The notes under the pieces are model-generated. The model was not told the DNA's origin and made no database searches. It was given only the letters and a program-made list of their open reading frames with translations. Positions 12,358 through 24,930 of a stretch of 64,000 bases of DNA are shown here, one piece after another. The position numbers were made by a program, and so were the translations under genes. The number at the start of each line of letters is the position of its first letter. Positions within the stretch are counted from its first letter, which is position 1. The DNA is from Trichopria drosophilae (taxonomy: Eukaryota > Arthropoda > Insecta > Hymenoptera > Diapriidae): contig CM059587.1 in the NCBI GenBank assembly GCA_030407085.1, positions 103,411,001 through 103,475,000 of the forward strand, written 5' to 3'.

Positions 12358-12716
12358 TACATTCTCGAATTTGACAAATCACTCCATCTAAGAAAATCGA
12401 AGATGATTTTTGTCGATTAATTTTGTCCTTGAGACGACCTTTGTTACGAACCGCTTTAATTTTAATACTGCAAATATACGGTCCGTTTAAATGTCCATGT
12501 GATGTTTGTATGTATTGGATGGTAGCGAGCGAGTGTGTTTGATTGTGTGTCTTTATTATGTACAATGAACTAAAAATTTAAATGTTCTGTCACCATTGAC
12601 GTTAAAGCTGTCACTTTCGCGGAAAGTAAAATTTCTTACCCACACCGATGAAGGAAATGTCGTATATTATAGGCAAAAGCATTCACAGTTATTAATATGA
12701 TTCTTTATAAATCATA

Positions 12717-13679
12717 AGTATATACTGTCGACTAGATTCATAATAAACATATTGTTTAATGTAGATCGGTAAGTATCTAATTCCTTATCTTACATTTAAT
12801 TCCTCACAATATTCAATATGTACCCTTCAAAGCGTCGTGTTTTATTTTTGATTATTGTATTTTGTAATATATCTGCTCGCACTCTCTATATTGAATTCAT
12901 ATTTTAAAGATAGATTGTAGCCACTCCAGATATTAACGAACACCTTACTAAGAACTAATACCTACACTAATATTCTACCTATACCAAAAACATCTAGCAA
13001 ATAATCGAGATAATATTTTCACTTCAAATTTATTATTATACTTGAAATATTTCTCCGAGTCTAAACTTCTCTTACAAGTTTACTGTGTTCTGCATCTCAC
13101 TTATCTTATATTGGAAACGTTAGTTAACTAATATTTTATGCGTGAAATTTGTATATTTTCCAATCCATATGTTTGAACACATTTATTCTCTAAAGATTAC
13201 TCTAAGTGTTTTCTTTCGACTCTGAGAGTACAGCAATCTACCGTCTTATTTCATACTGTGCACACTTAAACGTGTAGAATATACGAATAATATTTATTTA
13301 CCCATAATTAATAATAATTTTATATACATTATTACTTTCCCAGTATTACATTATACTCTCACTGATATTCTTCTTCTAACATAATACATCTCAATCGTAG
13401 TATTCACTTTCAAAATTTGTAATTATTTTGAATTTTCCATTAATATCTCAGTAGCTTTCTTATATTATAAGTTTATTTCGTATCGTCTCTGCTAACATTC
13501 CTCACACTATTAATATTCCCTAACTTCATCTATATAGTTTCAATATTTCCATAGCACATACCTTTTGACTATGGCGTAATCGTGTATTTCATATTTTAAA
13601 GATAAAAATTGCAGCTACTCCAGATATTAACGAGCACCTTACTAAAAATTAAGACTGACAATCAAAGAACATAATTTCC
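12717..13679. repeat. Left arm of the hairpin centre of copy A (963 bp)
   Basis: Near-perfect reverse complement of 13937-14899, identical in length. It starts AGTATATACTGTCGAC and ends at ACATAATTTCC. Only scattered mismatches are seen, for example CAATCAAAG against CAATCACAG. Confidence 0.95.
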
Positions 13680-13680
13680 A

Positions 13681-13728
13681 TGATTGAGGGAGGAAAGGGG
13701 GGGGGAGGAAAGGGGGGGAGAGGGATCA
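13681..13728. repeat. Purine-rich loop segment bounded by TGAT/ATCA
   Basis: A G/A tract (about 13685-13725) lies between TGAT and ATCA in the loop of the hairpin. In the other copy the equivalent segment (55694-55770) is pyrimidine-rich, in the opposite orientation relative to the shared right flank TCAATTGAGCAACC. Confidence 0.85.
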
Positions 13729-13936
13729 TCAATTGAGCAACCGACAAAAATCGTAATATTTAAGTATAATTTCAAAATCGTGTCAGCAAACGTGCAGAAA
13801 TTTATGATACCTTTTGTGTGTGAGAGAGCAATAATGTAAGTGTCAAATAAATGATGTATGTATTACACAGAAACTGACCAACTCACGCAATGTCGTAAAC
13901 AAATAAAAGAACCAAATCTTCGACGGCCGAAATAAC

Positions 13937-14899
13937 GGAAATTATGTTCTGTGATTGTCAGTCTTAATTTTTAGTAAGGTGCTCGTTAATATCTGGAGTA
14001 GCTGCAATTTTTATCTTTAAAATATGAAATACACGATTACGCCATAGTCAAAAGGTATGTGCTATGGAAATATTGAAACTATATAGATGAAGTTAGGGAA
14101 TATTAATAGTGTGAGGAATGTTAGCAGAGACGATACGAAATAAACTTATAATATAAGAAAGCTACTGAGATATTAATGGAAAATTCAAAATAATTACAAA
14201 TTTTGAAAGTGAATACTACGATTGAGATGTATTATGTTAGAAGAAGAATATCAGTGAGAGTATAATGTAATACTGGGAAAGTAATAATGTATATAAAATT
14301 ATTATTAATTATGGGTAAATAAATATTATTCGTATATTCTACACGTTTAAGTGTGCACAGTATGAAATAAGACGGTAGATTGCTGTACTCTCAGAGTCGA
14401 AAGAAAACACTTAGAGTAATCTTTAGAGAATAAATGTGTTCAAACATATGGATTGGAAAATATACAAATTTCACGCATAAAATATTAGTTAACTAACGTT
14501 TCCAATATAAGATAAGTGAGATGCAGAACACAGTAAACTTGTAAGAGAAGTTTAGACTCGGAGAAATATTTCAAGTATAATAATAAATTTGAAGTGAAAA
14601 TATTATCTCGATTATTTGCTAGATGTTTTTGGTATAGGTAGAATATTAGTGTAGGTATTAGTTCTTAGTAAGGTGTTCGTTAATATCTGGAGTGGCTACA
14701 ATCTATCTTTAAAATATGAATTCAATATAGAGAGTGCGAGCAGATATATTACAAAATACAATAATCAAAAATAAAACACGACGCTTTGAAGGGTACATAT
14801 TGAATATTGTGAGGAATTAAATGTAAGATAAGGAATTAGATACTTACCGATCTACATTAAACAATATGTTTATTATGAATCTAGTCGACAGTATATACT
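13937..14899. repeat. Right arm of the hairpin centre of copy A (963 bp)
   Basis: Reverse complement of 12717-13679. It joins the rest of the arm at 14898-14899, where the 108 bp present at 54717-54824 of the other copy are missing. Confidence 0.95.
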
Positions 14900-16957
14900 C
14901 ATCTCAATATGTTGCGTTTGCACCTTTGGTCAAGATTAAACTAAAGAATCATTATTGTCATCAGTAACGTGAATGCATTCAGATTTAAGAACATATACAA
15001 CATATTGTAAAGGTGTTTCAAAGCTCCGATGTACTAGATGCCTATAATTAATGACGAGCAAGAGTCAGTTTTGACGCACATTTTAGTCTAAACGTGAAAA
15101 TGAAAAGACTGACGTACAGTCTGCAAATATTGTAAATATGTACGTGTTATAGTATTAAAAAATTATATAATTGAACGTAGTGATAGAGATACGTGTGTTA
15201 AATGATTCATTTAATTGCATATTCATACTTTGTCATCAACATTTCCAAAACACCGCAATTAAGCTTGTTTTAGTAAAATTGTATAATGATCGTATATATT
15301 AAATTGTTTCATTATTTACGAAAAAATCGTTGAATATTTACTCCCTTATATAAGAAATTATTCAATAATTATTGAAAGTGTGTTTATGTACCGATGTGTT
15401 TGGACTGTCGAAAAGAAACATGAAGTAAGATAGAAGTAAGATAGAAGCTTTACAGATAGGTCATTGAGAATTTTTCACTTTTCCTTTCAAAATGACTAAT
15501 GTTTTAAGTAGAATTAATCTATGCATGTCTTCATGTTGAATTGTTGTTTAGTCTTATATTTCATATACAACAGCAGTCTTTTTAAGTGATTATGTATGAA
15601 AACATCAGTTCTATAAACGATTCAATATTATTAATAATAATAATAATAATCTGAAATTTTAGTGCATGATGTGAAAACATGAGAAGTTTTTAAAGATTAA
15701 TTTATTACTATGAAAATTATTTATTGATATAATGACTTGTATCTTTTGGTATTACACTAGGTGTGATGGATAGGAGGACATTCTCCTTATGGCAATATAT
15801 TTAACAAAATACCTACATATAACAATAGTATTGATACGTGAATAACTTAGTTAACTAATTAAGATTACAATGTGGAAGTAGCAAAAATCTGTCAAATATA
15901 ACAACGTTTCGTGCGGTGTGAATCTCCAAATCATTATTGTAAACGTAATTAAATAGTCATGTCGGTTACGCTACATACAATTTCGAATCAAGAGGTATAC
16001 CATTCGTTAGTATTAAAATACATTTACGCTTGTACTTGTTGGGTTTTAAGAATGAATTTCATTCCATAGTCGTGTGAATGTTACAACACAAGAATGTGCA
16101 TACGACTCGATTTGATGTAAGAGTATTCGTATAGATGCAACAAATCGGTAGCTAATGAGAGAGAGAGAATGATCGACAATTAAAGATGACAGTTCGAAAG
16201 TTAAATTCACTACGAATAAGGCGACCTTATGTGGGCTATTAGACGCGGTTCTAATGTGAAAGAATTTGTTATTATCATAATGATAAATACTTTGTTGTCT
16301 TTCGTTTTGTTTTGCATTTACAGAAAGAAAGATGTAGTGTAGATAAGATGACTTAGACCATGTAAGATTTATGCATGGACTGACTTTAAGATGTAATGAT
16401 TTTAATTATTTGATTTAAGACTGCAGTGTATCGCTATTTAATATACATACAAAAATTAATTGTTTAAAGGATGTCAAGTTAATGACTGATCATTTTTTAT
16501 TTAAAATTTAGAGATCTTTGGCACGCTCAATTGTATTATAAACCAATCGAAACTTGTATTCATACGTCTATGCACATTTCAATTAGATCGAATATCGTAG
16601 AAAAGATTTATTCAATTGTGAAAGTGCGGTGACCATCATACTGGTGCTAGTACTTGAAACGATTTAATATTACGTTTAACTTCTTCATCATCTGAGTATC
16701 GTAACTCACAAACTATCGAAAATCTCAAGTGTTGGCCCGCTGAAGAATCGACGTTTTTGTTACACTCTGATTTGATTTCCGATTCATAGGATTTTACGAG
16801 GAGATACTACGATCTAGAGAGAGAAAGGTACGACGTATACCCATAAGTTAGAGGTACCACGCCATATGTGGAAGGGGCAAAGAGTGTGTGTGAGAGAGAA
16901 TGATGCGTCAATTAATGAAGGGGACAAGCAAATCAGTATTAGATACTAGAAATGTAG

Positions 16958-17376
16958 AATATTGTCGACGTGCAAGGATTCCCCGGATCTGGTAATCAGT
17001 TTATATCGAAGGAAATGTACATTATGGATATTTCCGACAGTAATGTAGTAAAGTACGTTTTGAACATAAAACAATTGGTTAATGCACAATTATCATGGTC
17101 TACGATTGGAATCGGGCGATATACCCTTTGATGGAATCAACGAAACGTTGGAAGACATCGTTACATGTGCTCACAAGATATACATAAAAGGCGCAGACAA
17201 ATAAAAGACATAGGTTGCAGGAAATTTTAGATGCTGACAATATTGTCGATATAGACATATTAGCCTGTCCATCTCTACCGAAACTCATAGGACAACAACA
17301 ACGTCGATTTTCAATAAATTGCGAAAATCATACATTTAACGGAAAGTGTGCTAAAGAAAATGTTAAAATGCTTTAA
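16958..17376 (+). pseudogene. Remnant of DVQG/NYHG-type insect protein, copy A
   Basis: The first fragment (from 16958) reads N-I-V-D-V-Q-G-F and includes SKEMYIMD. The second fragment lies one frame over from about 17070 and reads N-N-W-L-M-H-N-Y-H-G, then SGDIPFDGI and IYIKGA. The order D-V-Q-G-F, W-L..NYHG, GDIP(F/Y), (V/I)Y(V/I)KG, C-P-S-L, C-x-x-H, CAxxNV matches a family I remember as common, unnamed insect proteins; a DEDD-exonuclease-like fold is only a guess. This copy has an extra TAA at 17202-17204 plus a 2-bp shortening of the adjacent A-run, so it is more broken than copies B and C. Confidence 0.6.
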
Positions 17377-17813
17377 AATTGTATACTGTAAAATCTTCAA
17401 GACTAGCCTGCATCTCTTCGAAGGTCAATGAGAATTTACTATGAAGTGAAGCGTCTTGCATTAATGGAAACAAAAGACATCGAGTCTACCTATAGATTTC
17501 ATGTCAACGTTTGCAGAACTTGAAATTGAAGAAGTATGGTCATGCTTACCACTCACAATGCAAATGCATTCAGATTTACGTGAATGTCGTCAATAAACGT
17601 TTTGAAACGAGTGATGATACCGCAGATAGACAACCGCCTATGATTAAAGACTATGCAAAGTGTTAATTTCAGAGGGATGTCTAGTAATGGCAGTATAGGT
17701 ATTTTAAAAATAGCGAGATTGCTTTCGCTTTGCAGTAGATGCGCGGTAATATTTAACAATTTCACTTTCATATTCTTTTGTATGGTGATAATAAGGTTAA
17801 TTGTCAACTAGAT

Positions 17814-18020
17814 TCAATTTTCAAGAACTTCATATTCAGTTGTAATCGCTCCATAGCCACTCATATCAGCAAGTGTATGATGACAGCCTACGATGAATCT
17901 ATGCATTTTAGATGCACCCACATATTTCATTCTGCAACACGCAGATTCTGCAATCTCTTTAAACATACCAAAAGATGGCAGCATTATCATTTCCTTTAAC
18001 TTTTTACTTAAAAGACACAA
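17814..18020 (-). CDS. Conserved 68-codon frame in the arm, copy A
   Basis: Encodes a small protein containing MLPSFGMFKEIAESACCRMK and GCHHTLADMSGYGAITTEYE. The protein is identical in all three arms. The substitutions between copies within it are silent (GAA/GAG and TGT/TGC), and one in the stop codon keeps a stop (TGA/TAA). An in-frame ATG follows a few codons after the first possible start. No family is recognised. The frame points toward the loop of the element. It may be an exon of a larger decayed gene: the same frame resumes after two stops as an 84-codon frame at 17807-17553, which is not conserved. Confidence 0.35.
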   Translation of the reverse strand: MCLLSKKLKEMIMLPSFGMFKEIAESACCRMKYVGASKMHRFIVGCHHTLADMSGYGAITTEYEVLEN

Positions 18021-18720
18021 AACTGTGCGTAAAGATAGAAAGAAACTGTTGAATTTTACACGCTTCTCTTAGATTTTTACGTCGTCATTTCGATCTTCTT
18101 ATTCTCAGAAATTTTAAAAGTGGAAAATATTAAATGAAGATTAATTAATTATATTAGAAGCAAGTCGATACTCGTATGTGTTCGTCACTTGTGAGAAGTC
18201 AGATTCATTGTTATCGTATAGTAAAGTCTACAGGTAATTAACAGGTCGAAACTTGTATGGCGATGTTTAAGTCGTAAATTGTACACATATTAAAAAACGG
18301 TCAGGAACCTGATTAATTACATTACCCACGTGTCCAAACTCGTATAGCTATGGCTCGAACGTCATGAAAACACGTAAATATCGTGAATAGATAAATGCAT
18401 AGGGAATAAGCGTGTCATCCTCTCTTTCTAATTACTGCTAGCTTCTTCCATCATTTCTATATTATACATTTTAATACACGCTATTCGGATTATGTGAAAT
18501 TTATTACTATTTAAATATTATTATTATAAATTATTTATTTATTTATTTATTTATGCTACTTTTGTTAACAAAGGGGTGAGTTGGTCTACAGGTGGCCCGC
18601 CATGTTATTCCTAGATAAAATACAGAACTGAGATCATCTCCTTTCTATTATGGTGGAGGTTGTCTAAAAATTTTGGAAAGAGAAAATGTGTTACTTGGTA
18701 TACCTTTTGATGAAATTGCG

Positions 18721-20182
18721 CAATGACTTTAAACGCGTCTGAACCTGTATACATGGAAAATATATGGTGAAAATGATCGGTTGGCAATCGGCGATTTCGA
18801 TGACCGTGATAACGGTATAATCTAACAACGGGTACTAGAGAGCAAGAGAGATGGTAGTAGCACGCAGGAGGAAAAGGTCATTATTAGAATTTTATGTTCA
18901 CATTCAAAATACGGTTCCTAGCCTACGCTGTATTTCCACATAGGCATCGAGAAGCGAATATGATGTAGCAATAGCTGACCTTTAATGAATTGCTTTTGCA
19001 ATTTTTTTTTTCGACATTCCTCACATGACAATACTAATGTGTAACAGCCAGTACTTTTCAATATTTATGAACTAATTTCTTAAGATCACGCATTAGAAAG
19101 AGGCCGTTTGCAATGACCATCTAACGGCTGGACATTTTTATAACAATATTAGGGGGTCGGCGCCAGGTCTTTTGAACGCGTTGAGACTTGCTTAGCGGCT
19201 TTTCTACGTTAATTTCAAAATGGTCTTGTGTGAAGGGACTCGACGGTTTTGTCTCTATTGGAGATCATTGAGATACGCTAATTAATCTGTGAGCAGCTGT
19301 AACCCTCTGTACCGTGATGCAATGAATACGTGTCTCCAATGATAACTTCACCCCATTTGGAATGTGAGGATTGGTCCTTAAGAATTAATTGATTTTCTCA
19401 ATCTTTTTGATGGATTCTCGAATGAAGTTGGAAAATTGATCCTCAGCAGCGTCTTCTTCAAGAGTGCTGTAAACCCTGTTCAAGGCCTCAAAAATCTTTT
19501 AGACATCTACCATATTGATGTAGAAATACAATATTTGAAATAGAGGTGCTTACGTACTGTCAAACATAGACACAGGAACGCGACATTCCTTTGAAACGAT
19601 GTCTGGACCTGTATACAATTTCGAGAGTTTCGAGAAAACAAATGTACGGTGAATAAATGATCGACGCATAATCGACAACCGTGAAAACGGTATACTGCTA
19701 ATGTTAATGGATCTAAGAAAGAGTATGTGAGAGCTAGAGAGATCATAGAAATTATGACATTGGAATATTTGAATTAGACTGCTTCCTTTCTCTTACGTCA
19801 CGGATTGCCGAAATTTGGTAAATAGATAATGTTTTGAAGAAATTGTGCAATGACCTTTTAAACGTGTTTGGACCTGTATACATTTTCGAAAGTTTCAGGA
19901 AAACAAATGTACGGTGAATAAGTGATCGATGGATAATCGACGACCGTGAAAATGGTATACTGCTAATGTTAATGGATCTAAATAAGAGTATGCGAGAGCG
20001 AGAGAGATGATAGTAGAACGCACGAGGAAAAGGTTTCCGCGCATCAGGGGGTCGACACCAGGTCTTTTGAACGCGTTGAGACTTGCTTAGAGGCTTTTCT
20101 AAATTAATTTTAAAATGGTCTTAGCGGTTTTGTGTGAAGGGGCTCAGCGGTTTCGTCACTATTGGAGATCATTGAGATACAC
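18721..20182. repeat. Internal degenerate repeats of the arm, copy A
   Basis: Two repeat families interleave. The first, about 165-190 bp, occurs at 18721-18883, 19576-19748 and 19849-20040, sharing GACCTGTATACA, ATGTACGGTGAATAA, CGACCGTGAAAA and GAGAGAGATGATAGTA. The second, about 130 bp, occurs at 19151-19278 and 20046-20182, sharing AGGGGGTCG, TTTTGAACGCGTTGAGACTT and TATTGGAGATCATTGAGATA. The same layout is found in the other arms (58411-59877, and its mirror at 49410-50880). No coding function is apparent. Confidence 0.85.
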
Positions 20183-20618
20183 TAACGGCTTGTCAAGACG
20201 ACTGTCATATTGATGGATAGATTTCCCCCGACGAGAGAAAACTCTGAAAGGTGAATTCAAACTTACAACATGGTAAGGGAGAGGTCAACGCCCTGATTGC
20301 AGGTTTTTAAAATTTGTGTGAGATTTAAAAAGTAGGTCGTCGATATACGAGATTGCGCTTCAAGCTGGTATTTAGACTAATGGAAATCTACGCTTTCAAT
20401 TCATCAAAAAAGATATGTAACATCCGAATTAGGTAGGTAACGACATATTGAAAGAGAGATTTCCCCAACAGGGCACATTTAAAAGATCGAAAGATATATG
20501 CATAACGCTACAGCATTAATCTTCGAAAACTTAATGGGACCGTCCACGAAGTCTTGCGTCATCTAAATGACCTCATTAGCGACGGTCAGATTTTCCAATG
20601 TGAGAGTCTTGAAACCGT

Positions 20619-20948
20619 GTACTAAACAGCAAATCAAAAATGTGAATCAATCCGCGAATCGACCCGCGAGTCATTCCGCGACTCAAACCACGAGTCAGTC
20701 CGAGACTCAAACCACGAATTAGTTCACGAATCTACCACCTCGCATGCTGCGACAGCGCCGCGAGTCTTGAATTATAAGCCCGCGTACTAAACAGTAAATC
20801 AAAAATGCGAATCAATCCGCGAATCAGCCCGCGAGTCAGTCCGCGACTCAAACCACGAATTAGTCCACGAATCAGTCTGCGAATTAGTTCACGAATCTAC
20901 CACCTCGCATGCTGCGACAGCGCCGCGACTGTGGCGACGCCTGGTGGC
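20619..20948. repeat. Tandemly duplicated subterminal block with 12-bp iterons, copy A
   Basis: Two units of about 165 bp start at GTACTAAACAG (20619 and 20784). Each carries 12-bp repeats of the form (G/A)CGA(A/G)TCA(A/G)TCC and ends in a GC-rich CTCGCATGCTGCGACAGCGC segment. Arms B and C carry a single unit. Confidence 0.9.
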
Positions 20949-20989
20949 GGCGGCGGGAACTCCGTGAGATCTGTCCCTATTCATCTACT

Positions 20990-21152
20990 GTAGGAAATTT
21001 CACTAAAAAAAGTAATTAAAAGCTGACTGAATGAAAGTTTTTAAATTCGGACACTCCAAGGATAATTGTAAGCACTATAAATAGTTTCCTTGAAAATACC
21101 AAAGATATTAATTGAGAACTGACAGAGAATTTTCAGAAATAAGTGATTTTTA
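20990..21152. repeat. Dispersed repeat that served as target of copy A
   Basis: Starting exactly at the element end, this sequence resembles 28621-28755: GTAGG(A/G)...TTTCACT, then AAAATACCAAAGA and TTAATTGAG(A/G)ACTGAC. At 28621 the repeat continues leftward, but here it stops at the element, so this is the right half of a disrupted copy. Confidence 0.7.
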
Positions 21153-21837
21153 CTATATTTTTCTCTGTGCAGTTTTGTTAAATATTTCTTCGATAAAATT
21201 AATCAAAAGAAATGCACTATTTACTTCGTTTGTTTCAGGTTATACCACGATACAACAATATATATTATGACGTTCATTTTATTATACAGGAAAGATTCAT
21301 ACATTTTATATGTCCATGTATTTTATGCGCCGTCAAGCGCAAAACGTGTCAGTTTGCGCAATTCTACGATGTTATTCCGCCCGAGTAATCGACACGCTAT
21401 ATTTACTTAAATCTTCGCATTTGCGGCAATAGTATACCGACCATTACGCTAAAGTACTTCATTTTATATTTTGTGTATTTCGCTCGACATATGCAATTTC
21501 AAAAATAGAAACTGAATAGCTGTTTACCGGGACATTAATGTTTATGTCGTTTTATGTTAAAAATATGTTGTATGGAAATTTATGTCTACCACAATATCTT
21601 GACAAAGTTTTCAACTTGGAATAATTTATACACATTGCTAACTACCTGTGGCTACTACATGAAAAATACTAAATGATTGAACAAACTAAAAATAAAAAAA
21701 ATAGTAAATTCGGTTTAAAATGTTGGGTACATAGACCTCAGAATTTTAGATGCTGCTACTAATTTCTAATTCGTTATTTTACAACCAAAAGAAATCGTTG
21801 AAATAACTATATTAATTCCTTAAATACATTATTTATA

Positions 21838-21980
21838 ACGGTCAGACTGTAAAACAGCTTAGTGGCGCTGTATCTCGCCGTTTGCTTATACATATTTAGT
21901 TAGTAAGTAAATTCCCTGATGTAAATAGTATATTCCTGACATAAGCAATAAAGTAGATTATTATTATTATTATTATTATT
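21838..21980 (+). mobile_element. 3'-end relic of a LINE with an (ATT)n tail
   Basis: The segment GGTCAGACTGTAAAACAGCTT, then CTCGCCGTTTG and GCAATAAAGTA, closely parallels the 3' end of the LINE at 61978-62933 (about 62862-62930). It ends in about eight ATT repeats. It is a 5'-truncated insertion of the same or a sister family. Confidence 0.7.
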
Positions 21981-24794
21981 TCAATTACAGTTAAATGGTA
22001 ACAGCTTGGCTAGTTTTAACCAATTAAAATAGTAATTACGACTATTTCAAATAATTTGAATAACTATAAAAATAGTCAACTGAAAATTTTTGTTAAGACA
22101 TTTCTAGTGTTGTACGTTACATATAAAATATTAAATGACTCAGTGTATCTTATATTATAATAGAAAAAATTATTAGTACGTCATAGCATTATACCATTTC
22201 TATATACCAAGAGCCGAACATTAGTGTAATGTTGCGATAACACCTGGTAGCGATAAAAATAACCAAATCGGTCAGTTTATACGATCGAAAATTTAGGTTA
22301 ACATAACATAGTTTGACTGATTTTGTATTATTAACTTTATATTTTTTAGATATTTTGTTATAATAGAATAATTTGTTTATTCCAATAAAAACTTGCAATT
22401 CTCGGAATACACTTTAGCCAATTTACATTGTTGTGTAATAACATTATTCCGGAAAATAGTTCATAAAATACCACGAAATGCAAACTAATAATAATATACA
22501 TTGTTCAGGAATTGCATATCCCAGGTGTACAAAGATCAACATTTGCGGAACATGAGCAGTCGTGGTGAAACAATTATAAACGTATTGGCTAGCAATAGAA
22601 CGAAAATGTTTAAGTTATTTCGAAATTAATTATGAAACAATGGTAAAATATAAACAAATGTCTACTTGTTCATTTTCGGAATTTTGAAAATAATAAAAAA
22701 AAAAAACGTACATCGTTTACAGAAACTAATATTGTGGTAAATAATATACACTCAGTGAAATTATTTGCTGGGTTAATGGTTAATGTAAGCTCATTTCAAG
22801 GCAATTTTCAGAAAAAATCTTCAAACAAATTCTGAATAATTTCCAAAATATTAAAAAATAACTCTATTTACAACCAAATGAATGGGTCTTAATGAATGAC
22901 ACCATCTATTAAAGCTGTAGCCAGATATTTGCTCCTATCATAAAGAAGACATAGTTATCTAAGTAATGAAGTTTCTAAGTTGTAATTAAACCTACGGAAA
23001 GCCCGGATACAATTTTTTTAACGATTTTCCTAAATTTGTTTCTTAATTTTATTATAACCATATCGTCCATAATAAATTTATAAGTACACATCCTTTGGTA
23101 GTTCGTCAAAGTAGTTTTCTAATTAAAAAGTAATTAACAAGTCATCATTTTCGTCGTAGGATCTTCCATTAAAGTTAAAGACAAATTTAACAAGACCCCT
23201 TGTTTGGGTACGGCAAACATATTTCTATGTGCTTAACAAAAGCGAAACCACTGCAAAATGCGTACATAACATTAAGCACCGAAAACTTTAAATGATTGGA
23301 ATGGGAAAGCTAGATTGAAAGTTTGGAAAGTTCCAGAGAGCCTGGAGTATCGATTAAATAGTTATTTTTATTCACCTATTTAATAATCAATAGAATTATT
23401 GAATAAATATTTTCATTTAGGGTAAATTTATAGCTTGTGAGACGTTTTAGTGTGTTTCCATGACATACTACTGATTGAGTTGGTTATTAAAAAGAAACTG
23501 GGAGAAATTATTACACATAGAACTATATACGGAATTTGAAATATCTATCAACGTTTCGAAAATATGTCGGAATATCTACAAATGAATTTTTTGAATTTGT
23601 AATACCGAACAAAATTGGCTGACCGAAATTAAATAAAATTAGTTGGTATTTAGTATATAGAGGTTTTCCAAGGCATATGGCATCCGCCATTTGGAATTTA
23701 CAAAATTTAATAATGGATAAATATTTAGCAACCTCAAAAATAATCCACATGAAATTTACCAATGTAGAGTATGTTTGTGTCACGTTTTTGTATTTATATT
23801 ATACATATTAATAACATTTAATTTTGTTATTCGAACCTTTCACTCTCCTATATATTTCTGAAGTACTTTGATAGTATTCCATGACTATTTTTTGGTTTAT
23901 TCATCAAAATTTAAATTCACCTACATGGAGAAAGTTTGGTAATCCATCCTCTGTCCTAGAGACACTTAAATAAGAGTCTAGCCACCTGGGGGTGATCACT
24001 ATATGCCCTGGTAAGAAACTGTGAAAGAGAAAGATGGAGATAGTGACAGTTTCTATTATCTGCCTCGCTCCTTCTCCTGAAATCCACTTTATACTATCAT
24101 AACGTACTGATAGAGAACCAATCCGAAATCGACCTAAGGATTCTTTACTCTACTGAAATGGAAGGTAGAAAAATATATTTCAAAGTGTCTTCCATATCCA
24201 TAATAATAAATTTGTTTGACAGTATTTATTCAAAATTTCATTATTTTCTAAATCATTGGTTTGAGTTTCCAAAGATTTTTTCTTCTTTTCCATTGGAAAA
24301 ACATAATAATTGTTACATCTCCTGTCGAAATTAAAATTGTGGCTTTTAAAATTTGATTACATTTAAAACGAGTTCATCCTAGTTCTTTCGTTCGGGGGAT
24401 TTCGTAAAGCGTGGTGATGAGAATCTTTTTAAATTCTCACGTATGTAAGCTCCCTTAAAGCGTTTTCTGCAATCTCAGGAGTATATAGGATTTCTTCATC
24501 TCACCGACATTCTATCTTAAATGTGTTAATTCGAATTTCATTAGAAATATCAATATGAATTAGCAAATACTTTCTTACCTTTTCGTTGGACGAAATATTA
24601 AATTTTTTTATATTTGTCTGAATTTATCTTAATAATAAATATAATATATGTATATGTTTTGTTACTTCTTACAATATGTAAATATTAATGTATTCCATAA
24701 ATAATCTAAGCGCATAAGAACGGATCACATTAGATGCTCATGTATTTATTTTGAGGCAATTAAGATTTCCAATCTAAACCAAGTGTAAAATTGT
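21981..24794. other. AT-rich spacer, no gene seen
   Basis: No supported gene or repeat. Confidence 0.5.
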
Positions 24795-24930
24795 CGTGTT
24801 ATTAACTAACGACACAACTATGTTTTTTAGTTGATTTTACTATTAAATTAAATTAAAAATTAAAAAAAAAGATGGATATGTTTTATCCTATTATCTAGTT
24901 AGTAGTACCGAATATTTCATTTGTTTCGTG
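24795..24930. repeat. Decayed relative of the palindromic MITE at 61685
   Basis: Shares CACAACTATGTTTTTTAGTT, GTTTTATCCTA and TAGTTAGTAGT...ATTTCATTT with 61690-61840. Homology includes the right flank, so the repeat is longer than the hairpin alone. Confidence 0.55.

Larger units (their letters stand above)
12629..20989 (+). mobile_element. Giant foldback element, copy A (one arm truncated)
   Basis: This 8.36-kb block matches the element at 48383-60905. 14899-20989 is the reverse complement of 48383-54713, and 12629-13576 matches 54733-55680 directly at equal length (948 bp). Copy A keeps one full arm (13937-20989), a 257-bp loop and only the innermost 1.05 kb of the other arm. The right terminus ...TTCATCTACT is present at 20989, but the left terminus is missing. 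Sequence left of 12629 is unrelated. The six bases after the right end, GTAGGA, are the expected target duplication; no left partner was found, which is consistent with truncation. Confidence 0.92.

Noticed and set aside
20805..20993. Frame with repeated ISPR-type tetrapeptides
   Set aside because: The 12-bp iteron is a multiple of three, so any open frame through it yields a repeating tetrapeptide. Not evidence of a protein.
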